Origin: an uncultured Verrucomicrobia subdivision 3 bacterium
GTDB lineage: Bacteria > Verrucomicrobiota > Verrucomicrobiia > Limisphaerales > UBA11358
Direction: 5' to 3'
DNA length: 64,000 nt
Assembly (NCBI GenBank): GCA_903850425.1
Contig: CAINLR010000012.1
Coordinates: 39,913 to 103,912, forward strand
Made by a program: the position numbers and the translations under genes
Shown: piece after piece, positions 36,026 to 44,980 of the stretch
Layout: every line of letters starts with the position of its first letter
How positions within the stretch are numbered: position 1 is the stretch's first letter
The notes under the pieces: model-generated
Told to the model about the DNA's origin: nothing
Seen by the model: only the letters and a program-made list of their open reading frames with translations
Database searches by the model: none

Positions 36026-36316
36026 AAACCACGAGTGGACACAGATGGACACGGACGAACAACAAACGCAGACATGCAGCGGCCGCCAAGAGCCGCAGCG
36101 TTATTTTCTCCGCGTTTCCGCAGGGTTGTCTCCCAACCTCTTCGCGTGCGGTAAAGAGTTTCACGGAGTGCGGACAGCCTTGTCCGCGTGTCTTTGCCCG
36201 CACGCGAGCCACGCGCGGATAAGGCTGTCCGCGCTCGTATGGTTGCCGCATCGCCCGCGGGCCGCCTCTGCGTTTATCTCCATCCGTGTAGATCTGTGGC
36301 CATCCGTGGTTAACTA
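36026..36316. repeat. Intergenic element with long imperfect terminal inverted repeats
   Basis: The gap between nahK and the epimerase gene has no gene. Its left end (AACCACGAGTGGACACAGAT, then GGACACGGA and AAACGCAGA) is an imperfect reverse complement of its right end (which read backwards gives AACCACGGATGGCCACAGAT, then TACACGGAT and AAACGCAGA). The arms are about 45 bp. A separate palindromic element is nested at 36165-36236. The layout is MITE-like with no coding capacity. Confidence 0.65.
36165..36236. repeat. GGAGnGCGGACAGC palindromic element, copy 1 (intergenic)
   Basis: GGAGTGCGGACAGCC at 36165-36179 pairs with GGCTGTCCGCGCTC at 36223-36236. Each half also holds an internal GCGGAC/GTCCGC palindrome. 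The same element is found at 40080-40152 and 50223-50294. Confidence 0.75.
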
Positions 36317-36325
36317 ATTTTTGAA

Positions 36326-37243
36326 ATGAAAATACTCGTCACCGGCGGCGCTGGTTTTATTGGCAGTCACATCGTCGAACATTTCCAGGGCAAGGCGGAA
36401 ATCCGCGTGCTGGATAACCTGCGCTCAGGCTTCCGGCACAACCTCGCGCCGTTCCAGCATGAATTCATCGAGGCTTCGATTCTGGATCGCGCGGCCGTGC
36501 GCCAGGCGGTGCAGGGCGTGGATTACATCTTCCATCTGGCGGCCATGATCAGCGTGCCCGAGTCCATGGCCAAGCCGATTGAATGCAATGAAATCAACAC
36601 CGCCGGCACGCTGGTGGTGCTGGAGGAAGCAGCAAAAGCCGGTGTGAAAAAGTTGACGCTCAGCACCTCAGCCGCGATTTACGGCGACAATCCGACCGTG
36701 CCGAAAATCGAGACGATGCTGGCGGAGCCGAAAAGTCCTTACGCCATCACCAAGCTCGACGGCGAGTTTTACTGCCAGATATTTGCCAACGAAGGCAAGT
36801 TGCAAACCGCCTGCCTGCGCTACTTCAACGTCTTCGGCCCGCGCCAGGATCCCAAGAGCCAATACGCCGCCGCCGTGCCCATCTTCATTGATCGCGCGGT
36901 GAAGAACCTGCCGATCACGATTTACGGCGACGGCGATCAGACGCGCGATTTCATTTACGTTAAGGACATCGTGGCGGCAAATGTGTTCTTTGCCACGCAG
37001 TCCAAGGCCACGGGCGTGTTCAACGTGGCTTACGGCCAGAAGATCACCATCAAGGAGCTCGCGCAAAAAATCGTGGCGCTCACCGGCTCGAAATCGGAGA
37101 TCAAACACGCGCCGGAGCGGGCCGGGGACGTGAAGCATTCGCGGGCAGCGATTGACAAACTGCGCGCAACCGGCTTTACCCCGACAAGCAACTTTGCCGA
37201 CGGCCTGTCGACAACGATCCAATTTTTTCAAAATAGGAAATAA
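36326..37243 (+). CDS. UDP-sugar 4-epimerase-type extended SDR
   Basis: A 305-residue NAD-dependent epimerase. GGAGFIGSHIVE is the Rossmann motif at residue 7, HLAAMISVPESM, the catalytic Ser in STSAAIYGD and the Tyr-Lys in YAITKLDGEFY. LRYFNVFGPRQDPKSQYAAAVPIFI and GDGDQTRDFIYVKDIV are typical of WbpP/GalE-like UDP-GlcNAc or UDP-Glc 4-epimerases. Next to nahK it would interconvert UDP-GalNAc and UDP-GlcNAc (or the Glc/Gal pair), as in the bifidobacterial lacto-N-biose pathway. The uridylyltransferase for that route is not in the window. Confidence 0.87.
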   Translation: MKILVTGGAGFIGSHIVEHFQGKAEIRVLDNLRSGFRHNLAPFQHEFIEASILDRAAVRQAVQGVDYIFHLAAMISVPESMAKPIECNEINTAGTLVVLEEAAKAGVKKLTLSTSAAIYGDNPTVPKIETMLAEPKSPYAITKLDGEFYCQIFANEGKLQTACLRYFNVFGPRQDPKSQYAAAVPIFIDRAVKNLPITIYGDGDQTRDFIYVKDIVAANVFFATQSKATGVFNVAYGQKITIKELAQKIVALTGSKSEIKHAPERAGDVKHSRAAIDKLRATGFTPTSNFADGLSTTIQFFQNRK

Positions 37244-37247
37244 ATTT

Positions 37248-39221
37248 ATGACGCGATTCAAGAATCTTGGCCGGCTCGCCGCGCTTGTGAGCGCGATGAT
37301 TTTCGCCAACGCCACACTGCGCGCGGCGGAGTTTTCTTTGGAAAATGATCAGGTGGTTTTCACCTGCGTCACCAAGGGCGGACAGCTTTTGCCCGGCACA
37401 GTTCGCGACAAGAAAACTGGCGAGACGGTTAAACTTGGCGGTGAATTGTTTAGCTTGGTGCTGACTAATGGCAGCTATTTGCACGCGGGCGATTTCAAAC
37501 TCGTGGACAAGCCGCGTGTTGCGCCGCTGGCGGTCAATACCGGCGCGTCACGCCGCGCGGAGCAACTGCCGGGAAAGGAACTGATGGCGGATTTGCGGAG
37601 CGCGGACGGCAATTTGACGTTGACCTGGCATGCGATTTTGCGCGACGGCTCTCGCTATCTCCGACAGGAATTTGATTTGAAGGCGAACAAGAATGAACTC
37701 CCGCTCAGCGGTCTGCTCCTGATGGAAATGAATCTGGCGGGCACCCATTCCACCGGCACGGTGGACGGTTCGCCGGTGGCCACGGCGACGACGTTTTTCG
37801 GTGTGGAGCATCCGCTCTCGATCAATCGTGGCGAGATGGGCTATGTCCGCTGCTTCCTGCCGCGCGGCGCGTTTCTTCAGCCGGGTGAAAGTTACACCTG
37901 CTCGTCGGTCGTTGGTTTTGTCGCGAAGGGCCAGTTGCGACGGGATTTTCTGACCTACCTCGAACGCGAGCGCGCGCATCCCTACCGGCCGTTTTTGCAC
38001 TACAACTCCTGGTATGACATCGGCTATTTCAGCAAGTATGACGAAGCGGCAGCGCTGAATGTGGTGAATACGTTTGGCGAAGAGCTGACGACCAAGCGCG
38101 GTGTGAAGCTGGATTCCTTTTTGTTCGACGACGGTTGGGACGATCCGGCGACGCTCTGGCGTTTTGACAGGACGAATTTTCCGAACGGCTTTGCGCCCAT
38201 CCAGGCGGCGGCGGCGAAATACGGCACGGCCCCGGGCATGTGGCTTTCGCCGTGGGGCGGCTATGGCAACCCGCATGACGAACGCATCAAGTTTGGCAAG
38301 CAGCAGGGCTTTGAAACGCGTGACAATAATTTCACGCTGGCCGGGCCGAAGTATTACGAGCGTTTCCGTTCGCTGTGCGTCAACGTGGTGACGAACTACG
38401 GCATCAACCAGTTCAAGTTCGATGGCATTGGGCAGAGCACCGGTTCTGGCGTCGGCGAGGCGCAGCGCGATTTTGACGCGATGCTGAAACTCATTGCCGA
38501 ACTGCGTTCCCTCAAGCCTGATCTCTACGTCAACCAGACCACCGGCACTTGGCCGTCGCCGTTCTGGCTGCTGTTCGCGGACTCCATCTGGCGCGGCGGC
38601 GAGGATCATGATTTTGTCTCGGGCACCGCCCCGGCGCGCGAGCGCTGGATTTCCTACAAGGACAACGACGTTTACGAACGCGTGGTCGGCGGCGGCGATT
38701 TGTTTCCGCTGAATTCACTCATGCTGCACGGCATCATTTACGCGAAGTCCGCACACGATTTGAATTACGACACGAACAACATTTTCAAATCCGAGGTGCG
38801 GGCGATGTTTGGCAACGGCACGCAATTGCAGGAGATGTATATCACGGCGGCGCTGATGACGCAGACGAACTGGGATGATCTCGCCGAAGCCGCCAAGTGG
38901 TCGCGCGCCAACGCCGACACGCTGGTGGACACGCATTGGGTGGGCGGCTCGCCGGCGGAACGCCGCGTGTATGGCTGGGCGTCGTGGTCGCCGAAGAAGG
39001 GGATTTTGACGTTGCGCAATCCGTCGGCGCGTGCGGGCCAGATCAAGATTGATCCGGCGAAAAGTTTTGAACTGCCGGCCGGCGCGGCAACCAATTACAA
39101 GCTGGTCAGCCCCTTTCCCGATCAGCAACTTGAGTTCACCAAGTTGACGGCGGGCGAAGAAGCCACCTTCAAGCTGAAGCCGTTTGAAGTGCTGGTCATC
39201 GAGGCGCTGCCGGAAAAATAA
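37248..39221 (+). CDS. Exported clan GH-D (alpha-galactosidase/alpha-N-acetylgalactosaminidase-like) enzyme
   Basis: A 657-residue protein with a signal peptide (ALVSAMIFANATLRAAE). An N-terminal beta-sandwich of about 230 residues precedes a TIM barrel with PFLHYNSWYDIGYFSKYDE, LDSFLFDDGWDDPATLW, GMWLSPWGGYGNP and the probable nucleophile Asp in NQFKFDGIGQ, then LYVNQTTGTWPSPFWLLFADSIWRGGEDHDF in parts. A C-terminal beta domain completes it. The motifs match GH36/GH27-related proteins, often mislabelled enterotoxin. It probably trims alpha-galactosyl or alpha-GalNAc caps for the operon. It starts 4 bp after the epimerase. Confidence 0.82.
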   Translation: MTRFKNLGRLAALVSAMIFANATLRAAEFSLENDQVVFTCVTKGGQLLPGTVRDKKTGETVKLGGELFSLVLTNGSYLHAGDFKLVDKPRVAPLAVNTGASRRAEQLPGKELMADLRSADGNLTLTWHAILRDGSRYLRQEFDLKANKNELPLSGLLLMEMNLAGTHSTGTVDGSPVATATTFFGVEHPLSINRGEMGYVRCFLPRGAFLQPGESYTCSSVVGFVAKGQLRRDFLTYLERERAHPYRPFLHYNSWYDIGYFSKYDEAAALNVVNTFGEELTTKRGVKLDSFLFDDGWDDPATLWRFDRTNFPNGFAPIQAAAAKYGTAPGMWLSPWGGYGNPHDERIKFGKQQGFETRDNNFTLAGPKYYERFRSLCVNVVTNYGINQFKFDGIGQSTGSGVGEAQRDFDAMLKLIAELRSLKPDLYVNQTTGTWPSPFWLLFADSIWRGGEDHDFVSGTAPARERWISYKDNDVYERVVGGGDLFPLNSLMLHGIIYAKSAHDLNYDTNNIFKSEVRAMFGNGTQLQEMYITAALMTQTNWDDLAEAAKWSRANADTLVDTHWVGGSPAERRVYGWASWSPKKGILTLRNPSARAGQIKIDPAKSFELPAGAATNYKLVSPFPDQQLEFTKLTAGEEATFKLKPFEVLVIEALPEK

Positions 39222-39275
39222 CCCCGGCGTGACCGGGTTGATTGCTACGCGCGCGAATCATCGTTCCCACCACGA

Positions 39276-39304
39276 GCCGGCGGTGCAACTTTTTTGCTGC
39301 CGGC
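39276..39304. terminator. Probable bidirectional terminator between convergent operons
   Basis: GCCGGC at 39276-39281 and 39299-39304, with inner GCAA/TTGC pairing around CTTTT, lies between the convergent GH-D gene and the PLP-dependent protein gene. T/A runs are present near the loop. Confidence 0.5.
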
Positions 39305-39328
39305 ATGTCGGGGCGGGACTTGCTACGT

Positions 39329-40865
39329 TTAGGGGCGTAATCCCACCTGATGATTAAAGTCACCGATGAGTTGGTCGAAATACGCGACCTCATCCTCGAA
39401 TAGTTCGCGCCAGTAATCGGGATTCCACTGCGCATTGAGTTCCTCGCAGGCTTTGCCTTGCTGCTCGACCCAGGTGTAATACTTCAAATTGTGCAACGCC
39501 TTGCGTTCGGGAAAGGTCAGTTCCTTGAAGTAATCCACGCTCTGGTGCGCCAGCGGCCCGGCGAAATCAGCGATGGCATCCTGCGCTCGATACGCGCCGC
39601 GCTCCTTTTTCAATTCTTCGACGCGCGAGCCGTAAAGTTCCGTTGAGTCAGTGAACACAGTGAAAATCACATCGCGCTCGGTCAGTTCAAAATGTTTTGC
39701 CGTCTTGATGGCGGCGAGCAGATTGCAGATGCCGGAGATGCCGAGCAATGGCAGTGATTTCAATTCATTGGCTTTCATGCCGAGTGACGCTAGATGCTTC
39801 TGACCGGCGGGCTCGTTGAAGAGACGAAGAATTCTCATGCAATCTTCGTCGTCAATCGCCGCCACGCAGTCGGTGTTGCGGACGTTGTGAACCCACGGGA
39901 TGTGCTTGTCGCCGATGCCTTCGATGCGATGATCGCCGAAGCCGTTCATCAACAGCGTCGGGCACTGCAGCGCTTCGGTCGCGACAATCTTCAACGAGGG
40001 GTGTTGCTTCTTTAAATAATCACCGGCGGCGATGGTGCCGGCTGAACCGGTCGCGGAAATGAACGCCGCCGCCCGCAACGGAGCGCGGACAGCCATGTCC
40101 GCGAGTTTCACGCCCGGCAAACGCTTCGCGCGGACAAGGCTGTCCGCGCTCCTACGCTCGGCATACAGTTCCTGAAACACTTCCTCAATCGCCGGCCCAG
40201 TCACGTTGTAGTGGAAGATCGGATTCCCGAATTCCTCGAACTGGTTGAAGATGACGTTCGTCGGATCGCGCTTCAGTTCCCAGCACTTGTCGTAAATCTC
40301 CTTCACATTCGATTCGCAGCCGGGCGTGGCGATGATTTTCGCGCCGATTTTCTTGAGCCAGGTGAACCGCTCCTGCGACATGCCCTGCGGCAGGATCGCG
40401 ATGGACGTGCAGCCCAGCACTGCGCAATCAAACGCGCCGCCGCGACAATAATTCCCCGTCGAAGGCCACGCCGCCTTGTGCTTCTCCGGATCAAACTCGC
40501 CGCTCACGAGTCGCGGCACGAGACAACCAAACGCCGCGCCGACCTTGTGCGCGCCTGTCGGAAAATATTTTTCCGACCAGTCCAATCACGCGCGCCTTCA
40601 CGCCGGTAATGGCTGGCGGAATCTCCATGTAGTTCACGCCGCCGTAAAGGCCGGTCTTCACGTCGTTCTTCCAGGTGATACGAAAAAGATTCACCGGGTT
40701 CACGTCCCAGAGTCCGACGTTTTTTAATTTCCGCTTGATCGCCGGCGGGATCAGCGACGGATCGCGCATCTGCGCAAACGTGGGCAGCACAATGCCGCGT
40801 TCGCGGCAGCGCTTCGCCGTTCGCTCGATGACTTCCGGTTGCAGACGTTTGATGATTTTAGACAT
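39329..40865 (-). pseudogene. PLP-dependent (fold type II) beta-subunit-like protein with a one-base frameshift
   Basis: Repairing one frameshift gives about 511 residues: N-terminal part MSKIIKRLQPEVIERTA through AITGVKARVIGLVGK, then KYFPTGAHKVGAAFG onward in the other frame. The break is at a run of A after GTCGG near 40570: GGAAAAATATTTTCC gives GKIFS, while one A fewer gives the expected GKYFPTGAHKVG containing the PLP lysine. The family (tryptophan-synthase-beta-like, with STGNYCRGGAF and TGSAGTIAAG) recurs in purine-degradation clusters next to ygeW. It may do the diaminopropionate-lyase-like step of YgeX. A palindromic element is read in frame at 40080-40152. Alternatively the shift is a sequencing error or slippage site. 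Confidence 0.78.
40080..40152. repeat. GGAGCGCGGACAGC palindromic element, copy 2, inside the PLP gene
   Basis: GGAGCGCGGACAGCC at 40080-40094 and GGCTGTCCGCGCTCC at 40138-40152 are perfect inverted arms. On the minus strand it adds RRSADSLVRAKRLPG and neighbouring residues between QELYAE and AAFISATGSAG without breaking the frame. Confidence 0.85.
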
Positions 40866-40880
40866 AGAGTCTTTCACAAA

Positions 40881-42047
40881 TTACTTGATCAGTTTGCCGA
40901 GCGTGATCAGCGGCGATTTCACGCGCGCCAGATAAATCATCGCCGCGATGACGAACGGTTTGAAACTCGCCTCGCGATACGTCGCGATACGATATTTCTC
41001 GAACACGCCCGCCGACACCTCGCCTTGCGCGCAACTCACGCCCGAAATATCCGCCGGCAGGCAGTGCATGTAGAGCGCCTCGCCGCCGCGCGTGAGTTTC
41101 ATTTTCTTCTCGTCGCATTCCCAGTTCTTGAAGCGCGCGTTGTTCGCGAGACATTCCTTCTCCAGCGCTTTCAAGCCGACATGATCGCCCTGCTGCAACA
41201 GCGGTGTGCGGCGCTGCATGACGCCATAAGGTGCCCACGACTTCGGATAAACAATGTCCGCGTCGCGGAACGAATCTTCCATGCTCGTCACCGTTTCAAA
41301 CTTGCCGCCGCTCGCCGCCGCGTTTTTCTTCGCGACCTCGACGACGTCAGGAATCAGACCGTAACCCTCCGGATGCGCGAGCGTCACGTTCATGCCAAAG
41401 CGCGTCATCAAACCGATGATGCCCTGCGGCACAGACAGCGGCTTGCCGTAACTCGGCGAATACGCCCAGCTCATCGCAATCTTTTTGCCGCGCAACTGTT
41501 CCAGCGAGCCAAAATGATTCTTCAAATGTGCCAGGTCCGCCATCGCCTGCGTCGGATGATCAATGTCGCACTGCAAATTGATCACGTTGGGCCGCTGATG
41601 CAGCACGCCCTTCTCAAAACCTTCCTGCACGGCGGCGGAAACTTCGCGCATGTATTTGTTGCCCTCGCCGAGATACATGTCGTCGCGGATGCCGATGACC
41701 TCGGCCATGAACGAAATCATGTTCGCCGTTTCACGCACCGTTTCTCCATGGGCGATCTGCGATTTCCCCTCGTCCAAATCCGCGAGGCCGAGGCCCAGCG
41801 CGTTCGCCGCCGACGCGAAGCTGAAGCGCGTGCGCGTGGAGTTATCGCGGAAAATGGAAATCGCCAGCCCGGTGTCGAACGTCTTGAACGATTTGCCGGC
41901 TTTGTGCATTTCGGAAAATAGTTCCGCGAGCGAGACCACCGCGCGCAGTTCCTGCTCTGACCTGTCCCACGTCAGCAGAAAATCCTTGCCGTAGCTGTTG
42001 AATTTAAGTTTTTTAAGTTCATCCAATTGTTTCTTCAGTGCCTTCAT
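40881..42047 (-). CDS. ygeW: Knotted carbamoyltransferase YgeW
   Basis: A 388-residue member of the aspartate/ornithine carbamoyltransferase superfamily. The carbamoyl-phosphate loop reads IFRDNSTRTRFSFASAANALG (STRTR), followed by SQIAHGETVRETANMISFM, NVINLQCDIDHPTQAMADL (HPTQ motif) and MSWAYSPSYGKPLSVPQG. The C-terminal MHCLPADISGV carries the HCLP-type motif. It is thought to release carbamoyl phosphate from a ureido intermediate of purine breakdown, which the carbamate kinase of this locus can turn into ATP. It lies between xdhC and the frameshifted PLP gene. Confidence 0.93.
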   Translation of the reverse strand: MKALKKQLDELKKLKFNSYGKDFLLTWDRSEQELRAVVSLAELFSEMHKAGKSFKTFDTGLAISIFRDNSTRTRFSFASAANALGLGLADLDEGKSQIAHGETVRETANMISFMAEVIGIRDDMYLGEGNKYMREVSAAVQEGFEKGVLHQRPNVINLQCDIDHPTQAMADLAHLKNHFGSLEQLRGKKIAMSWAYSPSYGKPLSVPQGIIGLMTRFGMNVTLAHPEGYGLIPDVVEVAKKNAAASGGKFETVTSMEDSFRDADIVYPKSWAPYGVMQRRTPLLQQGDHVGLKALEKECLANNARFKNWECDEKKMKLTRGGEALYMHCLPADISGVSCAQGEVSAGVFEKYRIATYREASFKPFVIAAMIYLARVKSPLITLGKLIK

Positions 42048-42074
42048 ATGTATGTAAATTTGTCTTCGTGGAGC

Positions 42075-42578
42075 TTACGACTCTGCTGGCGCAGTTTCCT
42101 TCTGCGCCTCGGGGTGTTTCTGGTAATGCGGCGCAGCCTTCTCCACCGCATCAATGATCTGCTGGTAGCCGGTGCAGCGGCAGAGGTTCTTGAAGATCGC
42201 TTGGCGAATCTGCTCGCGCGTCGGACGTGGGTTCTTCAGCAGGAACGCGTGTGCCGTCAGCACCATGCCCGGCGTGCAATAGCCGCATTGGATCGCGCCG
42301 TAATCCAAGAACGCCTGTTGCAGCGGATGCAACGTGCCATCCGGCGCAGCCATGCCTTCGATGGTCAGAATCCGTTGCCCGCCAAAATTTTTCACGAGCT
42401 TCACGCAAATCCTCATCGGTTCGTCGTTCACCAGAATCGTGCACGCCCCGCACGCGCCGATGTCGCAGGCATTCTTGGCGCCGGTCAGGTCGAGGTCTTC
42501 ACGCAGGAACTCGACGATGCGTTTCTCCATCGCAGCGGCGGGGACTTCGATTTCCTTTCCATTTACAAAGAGTTTCAT
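42075..42578 (-). CDS. xdhC: Xanthine dehydrogenase-type [2Fe-2S] subunit
   Basis: A 167-residue small subunit with two [2Fe-2S] clusters: the plant-ferredoxin type in CDIGACGACTILVND and the second in CGYCTPGMVL plus CRCTGYQQI. It passes electrons from the molybdenum subunit encoded upstream (xdhA, 4-bp overlap). The normal FAD subunit (xdhB) is absent from the cluster, so electrons probably go to another flavoprotein, such as the large one at 48796-51528. Confidence 0.94.
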   Translation of the reverse strand: MKLFVNGKEIEVPAAAMEKRIVEFLREDLDLTGAKNACDIGACGACTILVNDEPMRICVKLVKNFGGQRILTIEGMAAPDGTLHPLQQAFLDYGAIQCGYCTPGMVLTAHAFLLKNPRPTREQIRQAIFKNLCRCTGYQQIIDAVEKAAPHYQKHPEAQKETAPAES

Positions 42579-44980
42579 TTGCAGCCCTCCTCGCAGCAGG
42601 TGATTTCGGGAATCGCTCCAAGTTTAATGGGCAATGAAAAATGCCGCTGCCCCGTCGCGTTGAAAATCGCGTTGGCAATCGCTGGCGCGAGAATTTCATT
42701 CGCCGGTTCGCCAATGGCCTTCGCGCCGGTTGGCGACAGCGGATCGGGATTCTCGATGATGATCACCTTCATCTCCGGCAAATCCGTCGAGCGCGGGATG
42801 CGATACGTATTCAGGTTCAGCGTGGTCATCTTGCCGCCGGGCGCTTTGATTTCCTCGTGCAGCCCGTAGCCTGCGCTCATCGCCATGCCGCCGTAAATCT
42901 GTCCGCGCACCATCTCCGGATTCACCGCGCGCCCCACGTCGTGCGCGGCGACGGCATTGAGCAACTTCACCTTGCCCGTGTGCTTGTTTACGGTCAACTC
43001 GACAGCTTGGCAGCCGTAAACCCACGTGAAATACGCATTGCCCTGGCCGGTGTGCTCGTCCCAACTCACGCGCGGCGCTTTGAACACGCCGAGCGCGAAC
43101 GGAAACTTCTGCATCGCCCAAAGCTGCCGCATCGCGTCGTCGAAGTCGATGCGGTCGGTGGCTGACTTCCCACAGACGAAATGCTCTTTGAACCGCACTT
43201 CATCTGCCGTGCAGCCCAGCTTCTCTCAAAACGCTTCCGCGATTTTTTTCTTCAACTCACGCGCTGCCAACGTCACCGCGCCGCCGCCCATGATCGTGCC
43301 GCGCGAGGCGACCGTCGTTCCACTATCAGGAATGTTCGAGGTCGAGGAGCGGCGATAGCGAATGCGATTTAAGTCCACGCCCAGTTCCTCCGCGCAGATC
43401 AGCACCATCGCCGACTCCGAGCCTTGCCCATTCTCATGAATGCCGGTTTCGAGAAAGATCGAGCCGTCGGCCTGCGCATTGATGATGGCGGCACAAAAAT
43501 CTGTGCCTTCCGCGCCGAGGCTCACCCCGCGATAACTCATCGCCACGCCGATGCCGTAAAGTTCATCCTCTCCCAATGTGCGCGGTAGCGTCTTGGACTG
43601 CGGCGACCCTCCGCCGCTATCGGATGGCAACCCGTGTTCCAAAGCGGCAGAGGGCTGCCGCACTCCAAGTCCTTGCGGAGTTTCGGACCATTTACCGTGC
43701 GAGCATCGCGCCAATTTTGTCTGGTAATCGATTTCCTTCAAAACTGAATCGAGCGCCTGTTCCATCGCAACCTTGTGGCCGTCGAGCTTTTGGCCGGTGA
43801 TCGTGACGCTGCCCTGTCGCACCATATTGCGGCGACGGAATTCAATTCCCGAAATCCCGACCTTCACCGCCGCCATTTCCACGACTTGCTCGATGACAAA
43901 ATTCATTTGTGGCGAGCCGAACCCGCGCATCGCGCCGGCGACGACGTTGTTGGTGTAAACGCCGAACGTGTCGCAGTGGACATTCTCGACGATGTAAGGC
44001 CCGCAGCATTGCACGGTCGAACGCCATGTGACCCACGGCGTCACCGAGCAATACGCGCCGCCGTCCGCGACGATGCGGCATTGCACCGCCGTGATGCGGC
44101 CCGCCTTCGTCACGCCCATCTTGTAGTGCACGCGATACGGATGGCGCTTGTAGCTCTCGCGCATGGACCAGTCGCGGCGATAAACCATCTTCACCGGGCG
44201 GCCGAGCAACTTCGCCGCGAGCGCTGTGCGCGCGCAAACGATGGCCGCCGTGTCATCCTTGCCGCCAAAGCCGCCGCCCATCGGCGTGCCGATGACTTCG
44301 ATTTCCGAAAGCGCCACACCGAGGCACGCCGCCACAAATCGCCGGGTGCTGAACGGATGTTGCATGCTGCCATAAACCTCTACCACGCCATCGGTGGAAC
44401 GCGGCACGCAAACCGCCGCCTCGGTTTCCATGTAAGCGTGCTCAATGGTCTGCGTCTGAAATTTTTCCTCGATATTGAAATCGGCCTGGCGGAAGCCGGC
44501 CTCAACATCGCCGCGCCGGACAACATGCGTGTTGACGATGTTCGACCCGTGATTTTCATGGACGAGCGGCGAGTCCGGCAGCATCGCCGCCTCAGGGTCA
44601 AGCACGGCGGGCAGCAGTTCGGCGTTCACCTTCACCAACTGCGCCGCGTGGATGGCAATCTCGCGCGTCTCTGCGACGACGATGGCGATGACATCGCCGT
44701 GGTAACGAATCTTGTCGTCGGCAAAAATGCGGTAGTCACGGATGATCTGGCCGAAACGGTTCTCGCCCGGCACGTCTTTCGCCGTCAGCACGCGAATCAC
44801 GCCGGGAACTTGTTCAGCGGCGCTGGTGTCAATCGAGACGATGCGCGCGTGAACAAAATCGGAATACGCCGGCGCAGCATGGAGCACGTTGGCGAACTTG
44901 AGATCGTCCGTGAACTTCGCCTTGCCCGTGACCTTTGCGTAAGCATCATTGCGCCAGCATTTGGTTTCCAGATTGGACAT
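42575..44980 (-). pseudogene. xdhA: Xanthine dehydrogenase molybdenum-binding subunit with an in-frame UGA
   Basis: The two halves, 43226-44980 (584 codons) and 42575-43198, are in the same frame and separated only by a TGA at 43226-43228; bridging gives about 801 residues, the family length. The first half has RNDAYAKVTGKAKFTDDL, GGGFGGKDD, AMRGFGSPQMNFV and NGQGSESAM. The second half has AHDVGRAVNPEMV and GAKAIGEPANEI. The stop falls between KKIAEAF and EKLGCTADEVRF, a linker rather than a known active-site position. Possible readings: nonsense mutation, sequencing error, or UGA decoding (selenocysteine or readthrough). xdhC follows with a 4-bp overlap and thrC-like precedes with a 1-bp overlap. 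Confidence 0.85.

Noticed and set aside
39329..40865. Programmed frameshift in the PLP gene
   Set aside because: The A run is present but no stimulatory structure is evident and the family is normally encoded in one frame, so mutation or sequencing error is more likely.
43196..43228. Firm call of a selenocysteine codon in xdhA
   Set aside because: The site is not an active-site position and no convincing SECIS-like hairpin is visible, so it is kept only as one possibility.
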